64,000 bases of DNA from Clitopilus passeckerianus (Eukaryota > Basidiomycota > Agaricomycetes > Agaricales > Entolomataceae). The position numbers and the translations under genes were made by a program. Numbering within the stretch: position 1 is the first letter of the stretch; every line of letters begins with the position of its first letter. Shown here piece after piece: positions 36,795-47,770 of this stretch. The notes under the pieces are model-generated. The model saw only the letters and a list, made by a program, of their open reading frames with translations. It was not told where the DNA came from and did not search any database. Where the stretch lies: NCBI GenBank assembly GCA_944990035.1, contig CALYLX010000075.1, forward strand, positions 1-64,000. Direction: 5' to 3'.

Positions 36795-37411
36795 TTGTGC
36801 GGTTATACTACAATGCCCAAGTGTTGGCCTGTCCCAGCCTGGTCTCTCCGGCCCCGAACACCAACATATTTCATGGGAAGAAGCTGAACAGCCGTTGACG
36901 AGATGGGAGGCGTGCTGACTGCGTAAGAAAATCGCGATCGCATTGTGTCAGGCTCAACGTAAATCGAGAGGATTCCGCTAGATACGCGTTTGCAATTCCC
37001 GAATCGACGAAATCTGCACCGGCCATTTCCACTGCTCGCTATGCTCGAGTTTTTGGGGAAAGGGTTTCGTCAGAAATATCTCGATACATGCTCTATAGTG
37101 GGCTAATGATCACCAAGTAAAATTCGGCACGTGGTAAAGGCCGTTTGGGCATTGAAAATCGAAAAATAATAGAAAATATGAGAAACACGAGATGCGCACT
37201 TTTAACTGTGTGGTCCGAATCATGAAGATCAAAGGGAGACCAGAACATTTACATGGTCAGAGCGCAGCGATGCGCGTCACCGTTAGGCATAATTCACAAC
37301 CATTGAATCAGGCGGATACAAAAATTGTGGGCTGTATTCGAAGGCTCATATACTCCGCCGAGGAATGACTCAGAAGCTGAAGTCTTTTTCCCATCATACT
37401 CTCGATGAACT
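36795..37411 (-). pseudogene. Relic of the OLE1 3' end
   Basis: A non-functional copy of the last two coding pieces of the desaturase gene. At 37322-37411 the minus strand keeps FIESMMGK and, one base out of frame, SFLGGVYEPSNTAHNF. These match LLESMIGK and [15 protein letters not shown] of the real cytochrome b5 domain. At 36795-36890 it keeps the start of the last exon (LLPMKYVGV against LLSMKRVGV, then QAGTGQH against PAGQR). In the intact gene these two pieces are separated by a 50-nt intron; here about 430 nt lie between them, so something was inserted. Confidence 0.65.
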
Positions 37412-37678
37412 TATGGCTTGCTATATGTATTGTACTCTCCTGATCAATGTAGAGTTTTTCGGATGAAATGGGGTGATAACCTAGCCTCATCATCAACTCC
37501 CAGCTTGACTACGTAGTAACTGAAAGTGAAAGTGAAGGTATCGATTGGGCTCAGCTTCAATGGCGATCATGATCACTGTGGCCATTCAAATCAGCTCCAT
37601 TGATCAGCTGACTCGTACTAGGCCCGTTCAAACCGAAACAAATGTCAGCTTTTCCTCCTTAACTTCGTCCATTATCTC

Positions 37679-39640
37679 ATGCCATATAATATCTCCGATA
37701 ACCTACAACCTCTCTGGCTGAGTGTGGACTACTGGGAATCTAAACGCTTCTACGAAGAGGCCACCGTTGCCATAATCCCCGAAGCTGGGTTGGAACGTCA
37801 ATATGCCGGGATACGGCTTGTATTGATCCAGATTGGCACAGGCGCTGATTTACACCCTCCTGCCTTCGCTTGGCAGAGGCTTGAGCCTCCGATCCTGACG
37901 GTGAGCAGTGTTATCATGCATTCCAAATACGAGCCACTGACCCTACGAAGTACATGGACTCCCCTTGTAGCTCCAACAAAATGTTGAAGTCGTCGTTAGC
38001 TGGAAGCGAGTCAACCTTCCAATCTTTCTGTACAGTTGTTCTCTGTGTCACTGGTCACCCCAATCGCCATGAACGCGATCCTATGACGCAGGACCGTTTC
38101 TGCACAATCAAGCCTCTAACGAAGCATTTCGCCGAGGAGTTGAGAAGCGTCCCTTCCCCAGTCCCTCAGAATTCGCCATGTTACCTTGCAACACTCTCTG
38201 ATCACCTGTACCACTGGCCAAATAGCACAGACACGGGAGTCAGCGGTTTTTTGGAAATCTCATACGCCATCTTTTTCCCTCCAGTTAGCCACGGTCCCCG
38301 ACCCAGAACGCCCACGAAACCGGGACGATTGCGCCGAGCGAAGAGGGAAAATCTTACCCTACGAATCCTCCCTTGCCACAGGGAACGGCCTACTGGTGGG
38401 CCATTTGCCTCCCTCCCTCTTGAGATTCTAAACCGACTTGGCCTCTTCCTCGGCCACTTCCACAATGTCAGCTGTGCCTCCCTCGTGTCGAGGTCATGGT
38501 CATCTATCATGGTAGGCTTCTTGAAAAGGCTTGGTTGGGCCAGAGGAAGTCACATTATGAAGATCGACCGCTTTGCGAAAATTATGAAGTCCCATAGGGA
38601 AGATTGGGCTTTGCTGATAACCGCACTCGACCTTCGCGATTTTGATATTGAAGAAGTACCCAGGTTCTACGTCCGCGACATTGGCGAGCTTCTGAACTTT
38701 ACACCGAACCTTCGGATGCTCAAGATTAATCTGTTTGTGTTGACATGGGCAGGGGCCCTATTGTCCGAGATGAAGTATATCAAGGAATTTGCATGTGACA
38801 GCTATGCCGTGAGCGGCCAAGATGCATCGTGGTTAGCACCTGTTCCAAGAATACAGGAGATTATTGCCTCCTGGGCAGACCTCCTCTCTTTGGTGATGAG
38901 TGGCGTGGGGAGGAGTCCCAAGAAAGCACCAAGCTCAAGGTACGCAACAAGATTGTACTCGTCTGCAGATTCTAATGCCCGACATATAGAGAACCTCCTT
39001 TAAATGCGTGTTGATGCCTCCTATCTCTCGTATCGGACTGCGTAACCCTGACCCAATTCCGTTTCACAGAAACCAACGTACCAGCTGGTTCGTCTTGCAA
39101 TCAACAATGAACAGCTTTCAAGTCAGCAACTGCTTTATTTCCTCTCATGTCCGTTTCAGAGCCCTCGATTACGCCAGCTCGACTTGGAGAATGTGACAGG
39201 GATAGAACCGGCATCTATGGCCAAATTCCTTCGTATGATTGGTAAACTGCGATTCGACCGTGATGCAGAGCGTCGGTCGATCTTCGATCTCTGTTCTGCC
39301 AGAACTCCTCCCCGAGATGAGCAAGTTATCGCTTCTTGATCTCGGAGGTCGCGTTCTCGATCGCTCAATTCTCAATTGGACCCCCAACGTTTCGGGCCGA
39401 GATACCGAGCTGAGGCTCTTTGTCGAAAGCAAAGATCTCATAACCGAGCAGAGCGTTGATGTGGGTTTCGAGCTGGCATATGGGACAATCGGGTGGAAGA
39501 AAATAAGGGTTGGCATCTCGAAGGGAAGCCCGGATGAAGACTTCGTGGGAGACGATTTGCTCAAGCCTGTCCTAGAGGCTGCGACGGAGAGGGGATTTTC
39601 AGTGGAATTTCGCGGGTTATCAAGAGAACATCCGGGATGA
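37679..39640 (+). CDS. F-box-like family protein, copy 3
   Basis: The best-preserved copy of the tandem pair. ATG 37679 opens MPYNISDNLQPLWLSVDYWE and TVAIIPEAGLERQYAGIRLV. A second exon carries FCTIKPLTKHFAEELRSVPS and SPCYLATLSDHLYHWPNSTD. The F-box-like segment is FASLPLEILNRLGLFLGHFH NVSCASLVSRSWSSI (split here). Then come EEVPRFYVRDIGELLNFTPN, LKINLFVLTWAGALLSEMKY and VSGQDASWLAPVPRIQEIIA. After an intron near 38940-39070 the tail reads YQLVRLAINNEQLSSQQLLY, ENVTGIEPASMAKFLR and LLPEMSKLSLLDLGGRVLDR. Compared with copy 2, about 26 nt are missing near 39235, which breaks the frame between AKFLRMI and VNCDSTVMQ. The gene may therefore be truncated or use another splice. Confidence 0.6.
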
Positions 39641-39706
39641 GTTTAGATTATGTGTACCAGATATTTAAAAGCTTCTCATGTTATATTGTCTATGCCGTAT
39701 AACATC

Positions 39707-41305
39707 TCACAATGCCGATGCGCTCTTGATTACCCTGTGGCCAGGAGAACGTTTGTCGTATGCTGTGATCCACAAACGTTGGCCTGCAGGGACGACTTGT
39801 TCTTGGGGGATGTCCCCATCGGCCTGGTATCCACCGTGCAGAACACCAACGCGTTTCATGGAGAGAAGCTAGAGTGAATTCAGCAAGGATACAATATCGA
39901 TGAATTGAGAAGATACAGACATTGTGAGCCGCATTTGAATGTTCATATATCCCTCCAAAGAACGAGGCCGTAGCATCTTTGCCAATCATACTCTCGAGGA
40001 GCTTAGCTCCACCAGGGTGTTGGTCAACGAAACCCGTCAAATCATGTATGAAGCCGGCGATCAGGACTAGAGGGCGAGACGACGCTTGCTTTTGGTCTAC
40101 GAAAAGGAACGGCTTCAGTTCCACAGGCTCGAACGAGAAGAAAAAACGTACATGATTCCCAGCTGATCACAGGGAGGTCAACGCCCTCACTCGGCCATTT
40201 GAGGCTGTCCTGGATGTGGCGGAGTTTCCTCAGATTCATGGTGAGCTGGCCTTTCTGTATTTCATTTTCAGGGAAAACCTTGATGGCTCGTGAGCAAAAG
40301 AGAATACTATGACAGCGCAATAAATGGCTTACCTTGAGATGACTTGCCAGTCCAATTTGCTTCATGGTCCAGATAAACCATTTCGTTGGGTCGTACTGGT
40401 ACCATTTGATTGCATTCCGATAGTCCATGGGGAACTGGTGATGGAAGTTGTGGTAACCTTCACCGATGGTGAGAAGAGCGGTCAGGACATGATCGCGGGG
40501 TGTGTGCTTGTCGTCGAAGGGCATATCTCCTAACCAGTGAGCGAGAGAATTGACGCAGAAGGTTGTCTGTGTAAGACGGTCAGTTCTAGCATGCCTTTTT
40601 TGGGCAGTGGTGAACGTACATGCTGAACGACGCACAGTCTAAGGACGGATGCATAGATGAAACCTCCCCATGCGTCATCCCATAATTTCCAAGGAATCAC
40701 GGTGGGAACCACGAAGCTCATCAAAAGAAACGCAGGGATGTAAAGTCTGTCTTGCCAAACGACAATCTTGTTCTTTTTTAGATCTTCGACGTCAACCCAC
40801 CCGGATCGTCGGCCTCCTGGTGGCGGCCGAACAAGTATCCAGCCTATGTGGCTCCAGAACAACCCACGTTCAGCACTGTATGGGTCCTTGTCGGTATCCG
40901 TATAACGATGGTGGGCACGATGCTCCTGACACCACCACCTGATTGAACCTTCGACGGCACCAGAGCTTGCGAGAGCGAGGATAATTTGGAGCGGCGTGGA
41001 GGCGTTGTAGGATCGGTGAGCCCAGAGGCGATGGTATCCTGCAGTAATGCCTACAAAAGTACCAAAAGAAATAAGATTATCGACTAGATCTTGAATCGTG
41101 GACAGAATTCATACAGACCTAGCCCAGTGAAGTAGTAGTAGAATACAGAGAACCAGAGTGTATTCCAGGTAAGATTAATGTGGAATGTCCCAATGATTCC
41201 AATAAGGGGCATTGCGGCGAGGAAGATGCAAATATGGGTATTGAGGCTCCATTTAGAGCCAAGTTTGGTATCAGTGGCCGAGCCAGGCTTTTTCACTGTG
41301 GCCAT
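39707..41305 (-). CDS. OLE1: Stearoyl-CoA (delta-9) desaturase with C-terminal cytochrome b5
   Basis: ER membrane enzyme that makes palmitoleoyl- and oleoyl-CoA. The start at 41305 gives [20 protein letters not shown] (an in-frame ATG upstream near 41392 is less likely). The three His boxes are visible: [12 protein letters not shown] (split upstream by an intron at GL+G), [20 protein letters not shown] and [17 protein letters not shown]. Membrane segments include [20 protein letters not shown] and [20 protein letters not shown]. The cytochrome b5 domain has [20 protein letters not shown] and [11 protein letters not shown], with both heme histidines. A 50-nt intron leads to the last exon [20 protein letters not shown] and the stop at 39709-39707. 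It is convergent with F-box copy 3; its 3' end overlaps the right unit of the tandem duplication. Confidence 0.95.
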
Positions 41306-42800
41306 CTCAACCTTCAGGTGAAGTTGTTGTTGTATTAAGGAGTGTGGGTATAGCTGAGTGTGGAAAGAGTGTTGATACCGCCAGCAATCCACAGCTTCCG
41401 ACTATTTGAATCTTTCCGAAAGATGAAATATGTCATTGTCACGAATCCCTGTCGTGACCCTGAGCTTCTAATGAACTCCATGTTCGTCAGGTCTCAGACC
41501 AGAGTATCCTCAGGGTATTTTAGTACGGGGCAACAATAGGGTTGGAGTTGCACCCAGTAGCTCCCTCTGGCCGACTGAGCTTGTGAATGGTCCTCACTTC
41601 CTTCGTCCCAGTGGTTTCATGGAGGCTTGAAATTTTGAGATCGGCAGATTTCAAGGACCCGAACAACGCATAGAGCCTCAGCGGACATTAATTGGCGTCT
41701 TGGTGGTACACGAGGTCCAATATCCTGTGAGGTTGTCTTGTCTAAATTGATCAATGCCGGTGTGGAATACGGGGCAAATGAATGAGACGAACACTGACTC
41801 TTGAGATTCTCCATCATCCGAGGGCTTTTTTTCATGTTCGTGTGTGAGCCACGTCAGAGCTCCGGATCAGAATGCCGGGGTTAACCGAGTATAGCCATGT
41901 CCGGCTATCCGATCTGGGAACTTCCGGGCACTCACTTCGCCACAGCGCTGACTCGGACGCCGAACCACCACGACCACGCTGCCAAAGCCAGTTTAATGTA
42001 GAAGGGGGTACGCATTGCTGAATCCGAGGTTCAAAAGATTTGAAAGTTTTAGCGGCACTCTGCCTCTAACTGGCTATAACTAGCAGGCTTTCTTGCGACG
42101 GTGCATGAGCGAAGACCATGAGGATTCCTAGACCCTTCCTCGGCCCCACCAAGCAGCTCGCCTTGAACGGAAGGCACAAGTCACGCAGAATCGCTCCTCG
42201 GACCTTCCTCGCTGCTGCTGATAGTATAACGCACGAGTTTGAATCGCAGCCTGTTGTGTAAAATCCATGCTGGTTGTATTCAAAACGGTTTACTCGATGC
42301 GAAAAGTAGTTCCGCCCCTGCGCGCAGTGATAGCAACTATAGCACATCGTACGCAAGGAGGACCTCTTGAAGAGTTTTAATCGTATACCACTACTAGAGC
42401 CTCGACTACCATGCCGGTCACTATGAGAAGCCCCATGTCGCTTCTCCCGCAGGTACGATCGGATCAGCCACGGATTCTATGCTTCATCCACGTAAACTGA
42501 GGAAACTCCTGAAGCCTCGGTGATATTACGTTCTACTGTATGCCTCCAGTGGAAACTTCGAAACGTTTCATTATTCGTGGTTATGGGCTCTTGTACGAGG
42601 AATCGGTCGAAGAATTCTCCCTCTCTCCCTCCAGTACCATTTCGACTAGCATCTCTTAAAAGCTCCTCATTGCAGAATATTCACCGATAGAACGTAATAT
42701 AATCATCTTTCCGGTCTACTCTCAAACTCAATAACTTCTTGACAGGAATACATTCGTCAACGCAGAGATCTTCTCTGGAACACACAAGATCCACACAGAT
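41306..42800. other. Intergenic region between divergent genes
   Basis: No gene is supported. Two minus-strand frames (41617-41835 and 42066-42356) have no recognised motif. The region should hold the OLE1 promoter and that of the Ser-rich gene at 42801. Confidence 0.35.
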
Positions 42801-43907
42801 ATGTTCAGCGAAGGACCTGCAACCAATACAATGAATTACCCTGGTGTCATGGACATTCCATCTTTCAGCGACTTCGACCTCGACCTTTCCTGTTTATCTA
42901 CAGCCTCAAGCCCTCCCAGCTCCGAATTTGGAGAGGATAGCCGCATCCCGTCGCCAACTGCCTCTCCGTCCACCATCCGTAGATCACTCTCTATTCACTC
43001 CTTCGCCCTCGACTTTGTTTCTCGGCCACGATGTATTTCTCCAAAAACCTCTCCTTCAATTAGGACGGTTAGAGGATCCTCTCTACCCTTCACTAGTCGT
43101 CTGGGTAGAGGCACTCCCGTCGATAGGAATAGACAATTCGAATGGGGTGGTCAGCGCGGCGAAACCAGTGAACACGGACTCTTATTCTCTGAACCCCGCT
43201 CCACGTCTCTAGATGAGAGGAGACAGCGACCTGTTTCACCCGAGTGGACCCTCCTCACCGAGGCTCTCCTCAACGCACGCTCTGCCACCCTCCATGGTCG
43301 CAAGAGGAGTCGGTCTCTCATCATTGACAAATCGCCGGCATTAAACCTCGAAGGATTTGGTGCAGAAGGCACCAGCGATTGGGCGTCAAGCACAATGAAG
43401 ACTGTGCTTGACTCAACTGTCGAGATTAATCTCGAGGATACAGCAATCCTCAATTTCACCACCAACTTGAATGCACCTGAGTCGGGTACTTCGGGTGATA
43501 AACTCTCGCCGGGGGCTGTACCAGAGGACCACGAGGCATATCGTGCCGGACCCACCACCCTGTCTGATGAACGGCCCGCGATGGTGAACACAAGGCTAGA
43601 GATGGATCTTGGACTCGATTCTCCACTTGACTTGCAACTCAAGGTGCTTGAACCCGACACAGGAGATGGCCGTCTTCACAAGAGTGCACTTCGCGAAGAT
43701 TTAGGGTCAGATTCGCCATCAATTTATTCCACAGCATCTCCCAGTCCGAAACGGCGTTCGCGACCGTCGTCCTTTATGTCAGACGTGGGTGGTTGTAGGA
43801 ATGGCATAACGGCTGCCAGTGCTTCTCGTCAACTCGTTTGGTGGAGACGCATCCTGAGGAGACTACGCCAAGCTTCCTTTTCACTCGGACACCTCTCTAC
43901 TCCATAG
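42801..43907 (+). CDS. Ser-rich hypothetical protein, single exon
   Basis: I do not recognise the family. The 368-residue frame starts MFSEGPATNTMNYPGVMDIP at 42801 and has no intron. It is rich in Ser, Pro and Thr with an acidic middle. At about residues 97-115 it has TSRLGRGTPVDRNRQFEW, which resembles VVVGKGTPVDRRRVMEW in the large protein at 29251-34016. The C-terminus is strikingly basic and aromatic (RQLVWWRRILRRLRQASFSL), which could form an amphipathic helix that binds membrane or nucleic acid. Serine clusters and Arg-Ser pairs suggest phosphorylation. No signal peptide is seen. An in-frame ATG at 42831 is an alternative start. Confidence 0.65.
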   Translation: MFSEGPATNTMNYPGVMDIPSFSDFDLDLSCLSTASSPPSSEFGEDSRIPSPTASPSTIRRSLSIHSFALDFVSRPRCISPKTSPSIRTVRGSSLPFTSRLGRGTPVDRNRQFEWGGQRGETSEHGLLFSEPRSTSLDERRQRPVSPEWTLLTEALLNARSATLHGRKRSRSLIIDKSPALNLEGFGAEGTSDWASSTMKTVLDSTVEINLEDTAILNFTTNLNAPESGTSGDKLSPGAVPEDHEAYRAGPTTLSDERPAMVNTRLEMDLGLDSPLDLQLKVLEPDTGDGRLHKSALREDLGSDSPSIYSTASPSPKRRSRPSSFMSDVGGCRNGITAASASRQLVWWRRILRRLRQASFSLGHLSTP

Positions 43908-46648
43908 CTTGCATTTCCATTCCATCCTTCTTGAATGATCATCGGACAATTGCGTGACGTCTTGTCGTTCGCAACCATACACTCCTTTACGAATTATAGT
44001 TTTCTTTCCTTATCCAATCAGTACGGTCAACTGTACTCTCCTGACGCTCGTTTTAATCATTTCTCTTTCCTCCTTTAACCGTTCGGTATCAAACACCCGT
44101 CATCGAATTGCATGTACCTCAGCTGATTCGAATATATAAGAGCGCAGTTTAAGTTCCTCGTTATATCGCAGGATAACCGCTCCCGTTCCAACATGACCGA
44201 GAAATAGCCAATCGAAGGCCGTAAAATCCTTTTTTATCTTTCTGTATTCAAGAACCGCTATGGTATGGCTCAGACGACAGTCCCATTTCAAACCAATAGC
44301 ACGTAATGTGGCTTTGCTGCGCATCCGTTGAGAGAATGCGGCAAAGGTGCATTCAAGCCTGGCCTAAATGGGCCACAGTTTCCATATGACCATCTCGGAT
44401 ATAGTGGTGAACAGCTATTTAATACCAATCTATATGAGCCTAGGTGTTAGGGAAAGACCCAGATCGAAGAACACATCCAATCTTGGGCGTGACGAAATCG
44501 CCGAAATTGAAGGGGACAAAGCCAAATGTATTCGGAGAGCTGACATATTCGTGTGACAAATCATTAGATCTGACCTCTTCCTGTGTCTTAATGTCAGTTT
44601 TATGCATTCCATGGGACGACTGGGGTGCAGATTCTTCAAGAGATTCTTGACGTTGAAGCCCGTTTTGTTTCATTTTGGCCGTGAATTGTCCCCGCCGCAG
44701 TGCATGGATCCACGGGTCTCTGAGCAGTAGCAAGGTGTACTCTCCTCCAATTTCAAGTTTCAACTTCACTGCGTTAGGGAGGGAGAAGGTCAAGGAATAG
44801 CCGGCCAACTTGAAACGGGAAAGTCAGTGTCGGGGTGTTTCCTAGAGCGCTAATTTAAATTTGATGAACTGCACCGATTTGGCAATGCCTCCGGACGCAA
44901 ACACGGGGAAACAACGCGATCGCCTTCCGACAAGTCCGCAGGTTTCAAAGCCTAAGGCAAGTTCCTCAGGTTCGAACCTTTTACTTCAATGGTGAATTCT
45001 TGGCATGGAGCTCTTGCTACTTCTTTGTGAACCTTGTGTGCTCGATACACTGGCGCGAGTGAATATCCACCTCGATGAAGCTCGATGGACGGTCGGTTCT
45101 TGCAACCTTCATGACGCAAAAAAATCGTCATCCGGAATCAAAAATTGGTCAAAGAAAGACGAGGCTCGCTAAAGGACTTACCCTAATACTGCCCTGTACT
45201 GCACATTGGCTGCCTAAAGATGTCAAATAAAACCTCCCCATGTCGGATCATGGCTCCCCTGCGGTAGGTATGTCATCCCGCCGGCTTGGGTTCTGCGAAC
45301 GGAAGGTGTAAAATTTCCCCAACATACACAGGACACTGAAGCAGCTGGACTCTCCTCAATAGGATGCTCCAACGTATGAAAGGTATCAACCGCATTTTTC
45401 CGGGGGGGTCTGTTTCTGGAGCCAAGCGAGCGAGCCATATGGTTCTAAAGTTTTCAGGAAATTCCACCAGAGGCGGTACTCGTCTGACATGACTGGCGTT
45501 CAACGCCCAGAAAGCATCTAAAATATCTCTCTCCTGGGTTTATTGAACCTTTTTCTGGGCCTAGAATCCTGGAGTTTGTCATCCAACGCTCGCCTGGAAT
45601 GGCGCAAAAGGGCCTGTTTCGGGTTCAAGATGGTTGCTTAGGTTGCTTGGCCACTGCCACCGATGGTTCGAGGCGGGATCATGGCGCGTTAATTATGCTT
45701 TGAGGCTTCCATTCACTCCCTTATCGGATCGATGAGCGAAGATAAACGCCCCAGCGCTAAATTATCAGATGCGCCTCCGAGCCACAGCATTGCTTCCCAG
45801 TCTTGGATTGGCGCTTCGTAGCTTTGCCTTTAATACCGATTCTTATTTCCGAATTAATAACATTGCTACGGGGTGGCTGTTCGCTATATATGGGTCTGGG
45901 ACGAGTGTAACTGGTGTGCATCCCTTGTGGGTCCTTGTGGACATCACTAGAAATTGTTGTATTTAGGACTTTGCCGCCGATCATATTTTTTGTTGAACTC
46001 ATTCTCCTTTGTTTCTCCTCTTTTCGAGAGCTTGAACGACTCACACCTAGTATTGAGGGTTTCCGATCGCCGTCACGGAGCCAACAGCGGATGTCAGCAG
46101 GGCTTCTGGGCCCTTCACTGCTAATGCTCCAAAATTCACAAATGATGTCCTCGTAGACCCATTTCTCATCATTTTATGACTTGGGAAAGGATCGTCGTTC
46201 CATCTAAACATGGTTCTTGCACTCTAATGTCTCGCACTAGTACAGGAGTGATAATCATATAACCAAATACACTCTCCACGACGTTTGAATTTCTGATTGA
46301 AATTTGAATTATTCCAATATCTTCGGTGATCTAGGCTGTTTCCTCTGCGTTATGAGGCATTTTACATGTCTTCCCGTCATCTCCGACGTGGTTTAAATCC
46401 GGTTATCCACACCAACACGCAGTTACTGTGCCCCAAATCGGGAAGGGAATGCAAAGACGAGTCATATTCTTTCTTTGTTCGTAGAGCTACTGAAGCACTT
46501 CATTAACCCTGATGCCCTGCCGTCACACTAGCTGATTTTCCTTCAAAATGCTGTAGACCATGCCTATAAGTACCCGCATCGAAATGGCGGAAACCATCCC
46601 ATTATTCTCCTTCGACTCTTCCAAACCTCCCAAACGCACTCGACGATA
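43908..46648. other. Long region with weak coding traces only
   Basis: The best trace is a minus-strand frame at 44440-44808 (about 120 residues, FKLAGYSLTFSLPNAVKLKL and IGGEYTLLLLRDPWIHALRR). It has no ATG at its head but is preceded by a possible acceptor, so it could be an exon of an unrecognised or decayed gene. A second trace is a minus-strand stretch near 45350-45510 (MSDEYRLWWNFLKTLEPYGS) that soon meets stops. Confidence 0.3.
46565..46570 (+). promoter_or_regulatory. TATA-like box of dsRBD gene copy B
   Basis: TATAAG 84 nt upstream of the ATG at 46649, the same hexamer and similar spacing as at dsRBD gene copy A. Confidence 0.4.
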
Positions 46649-46987
46649 ATGGACCCAAACAACAGTGAGTACCTACAGAAGTTGTCTGCAGAGAATTTTA
46701 ATGAATTACGTGCATAGCTGCTCGCCACATTCTCGACAAGTTCAGAGGCAGGGCTCAAGTGAACATCGAGTACCAGTACAGTACTGCAGGACCTGCCCAT
46801 GCGCCGACGCATGCGTGCACCGTCTACAGTAAGTGCTAGCCATCGTATTTTTCGGTATGACTGACCTCAATTCATAGTTAACGACCAAAACTACGGCAAT
46901 GGCTCAGGGCGCAACAGGGCCGAGGCTAAGGAGGCAGCTTGCCAGACTGTAATAAACGAATTGCGCCGTCAAGGCTATAGCGTGTAA
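46649..46987 (+). CDS. Stand-alone dsRNA-binding-domain microprotein, copy B
   Basis: Three exons (46649-46664, 46718-46828 and 46878-46987) encode 78 residues. They form one dsRBD: ARHILDKFRGRAQVNIEYQY (helix 1 and strand 1), STAGPAHAPTHACTVYINDQ (conserved G-P-x-H/x-A-P turn and strand 2) and the final GNGSGRNRAEAKEAACQTVI helix that contacts the RNA major groove in known dsRBDs. NELRRQGYSV ends the chain. There is no other domain. Exon 2 (111 nt) and exon 3 (110 nt) have exactly the lengths found in copy A, and the second intron falls in the same codon after VY. The gene was too short and too split to appear as a long frame. Splice sites are canonical (gtgagt..cag-type and gtaagt..atag). 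Confidence 0.8.
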
Positions 46988-47422
46988 ATCCACCCGTCGA
47001 GTTTCTGTCTCTCGCATTCTGCTTTCAAAATGCTCTCCAGAACCACATTTTTCTTCGTGATTGTTTTTACCATAGTTCTTTCGAATAGACTAACGTCTAC
47101 TGTATAATTTGACTCTTTAATTCCATTCTCTGATTGATCAAATCCAAGCCCATCCTCTCCTGGCTTCAGAGAATGCATATCGGCCATCCTAGTGATTAGT
47201 CTGGATGAGCATCTGAGAGTAGGCCGCCAGCCGACAGTCTCTACCCGATTCCGAGAATTTCATACTTGAATGAAGTGCCTTGTCTCACTTCTCCCGATTT
47301 TCGTGGGCTTGTTGCCGGCCTCACCGGTTCGGCATGAGAGAGATATTCGCTTCGCGCTTGAAAATAACTAGGCCGTTGCACCGTCCTGGGAGCGGCAGAC
47401 AGAGTAACAATGTTCTTGCTAG

Positions 47423-47770
47423 GTTCAGGACCATTTCCCTTTCCCGTATCCTGAAGCGTGTCCATCTTCCTTTGAGCGACCCACTCCACCCGTTTTTCCC
47501 TTTAATTTCCGCCTTTCCAGGAGCTCCATAGAATGGGTTGAAGGTCCCGAAGTGACTAAACCGCGTGTCTTAGGTCCAAGAGGGTTTTTTTGTGTCGGTT
47601 CAGAACTATTTCTATTTCCTGTAACCCACAGCTTGGGCATTTCCCTTTGGGCAACCCATCCAACCCGTTTTTCCCGTTGGGTCTTTCCAGGAGATCCATA
47701 GAGTTGGTCCCAAACCCCAGCGGTTAAAATATGTGTCTTGTGATCCTATTTTGTATCGGTGTTGTCTAGT
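47423..47770. repeat. Imperfect tandem repeat, two units of about 175 nt
   Basis: Both units begin GTTCAG and share, in order, a block ending CCC...CCACCCGTTTTTCCC, then TTTCCAGGAG(C/A)TCCATAGA, then GTGTCTT and TGTGTCG/TGTATCG. Unit 1 starts at 47423 and unit 2 at 47598. The units have diverged by many substitutions and small indels. No coding role or mobile-element feature was seen. Confidence 0.55.

Larger units (their letters stand above)
34711..37411. repeat. Tandem duplication, unit 1 (decayed copy)
   Basis: About 2.7 kb that holds F-box copy 2 and a relic of the OLE1 3' end in the same order and orientation as F-box copy 3 and the real OLE1 tail at 37411-40000. The left edges share ATTGTACT and CTGATCAATGTAGA at 34736 and 37436. 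The right part shares OLE1 coding matches. The copies have diverged with several deletions and one insertion, so the event is not recent. Confidence 0.65.

Noticed and set aside
34711..40000. The tandem repeat as a retrotransposon with LTRs
   Set aside because: The repeated units hold host genes in the original order, and no polymerase, integrase or short inverted ends were seen.
44440..44808. Minus-strand frame of about 120 codons as a gene
   Set aside because: It has no ATG, an unproved acceptor upstream and no family match, so it is mentioned only as a weak trace.
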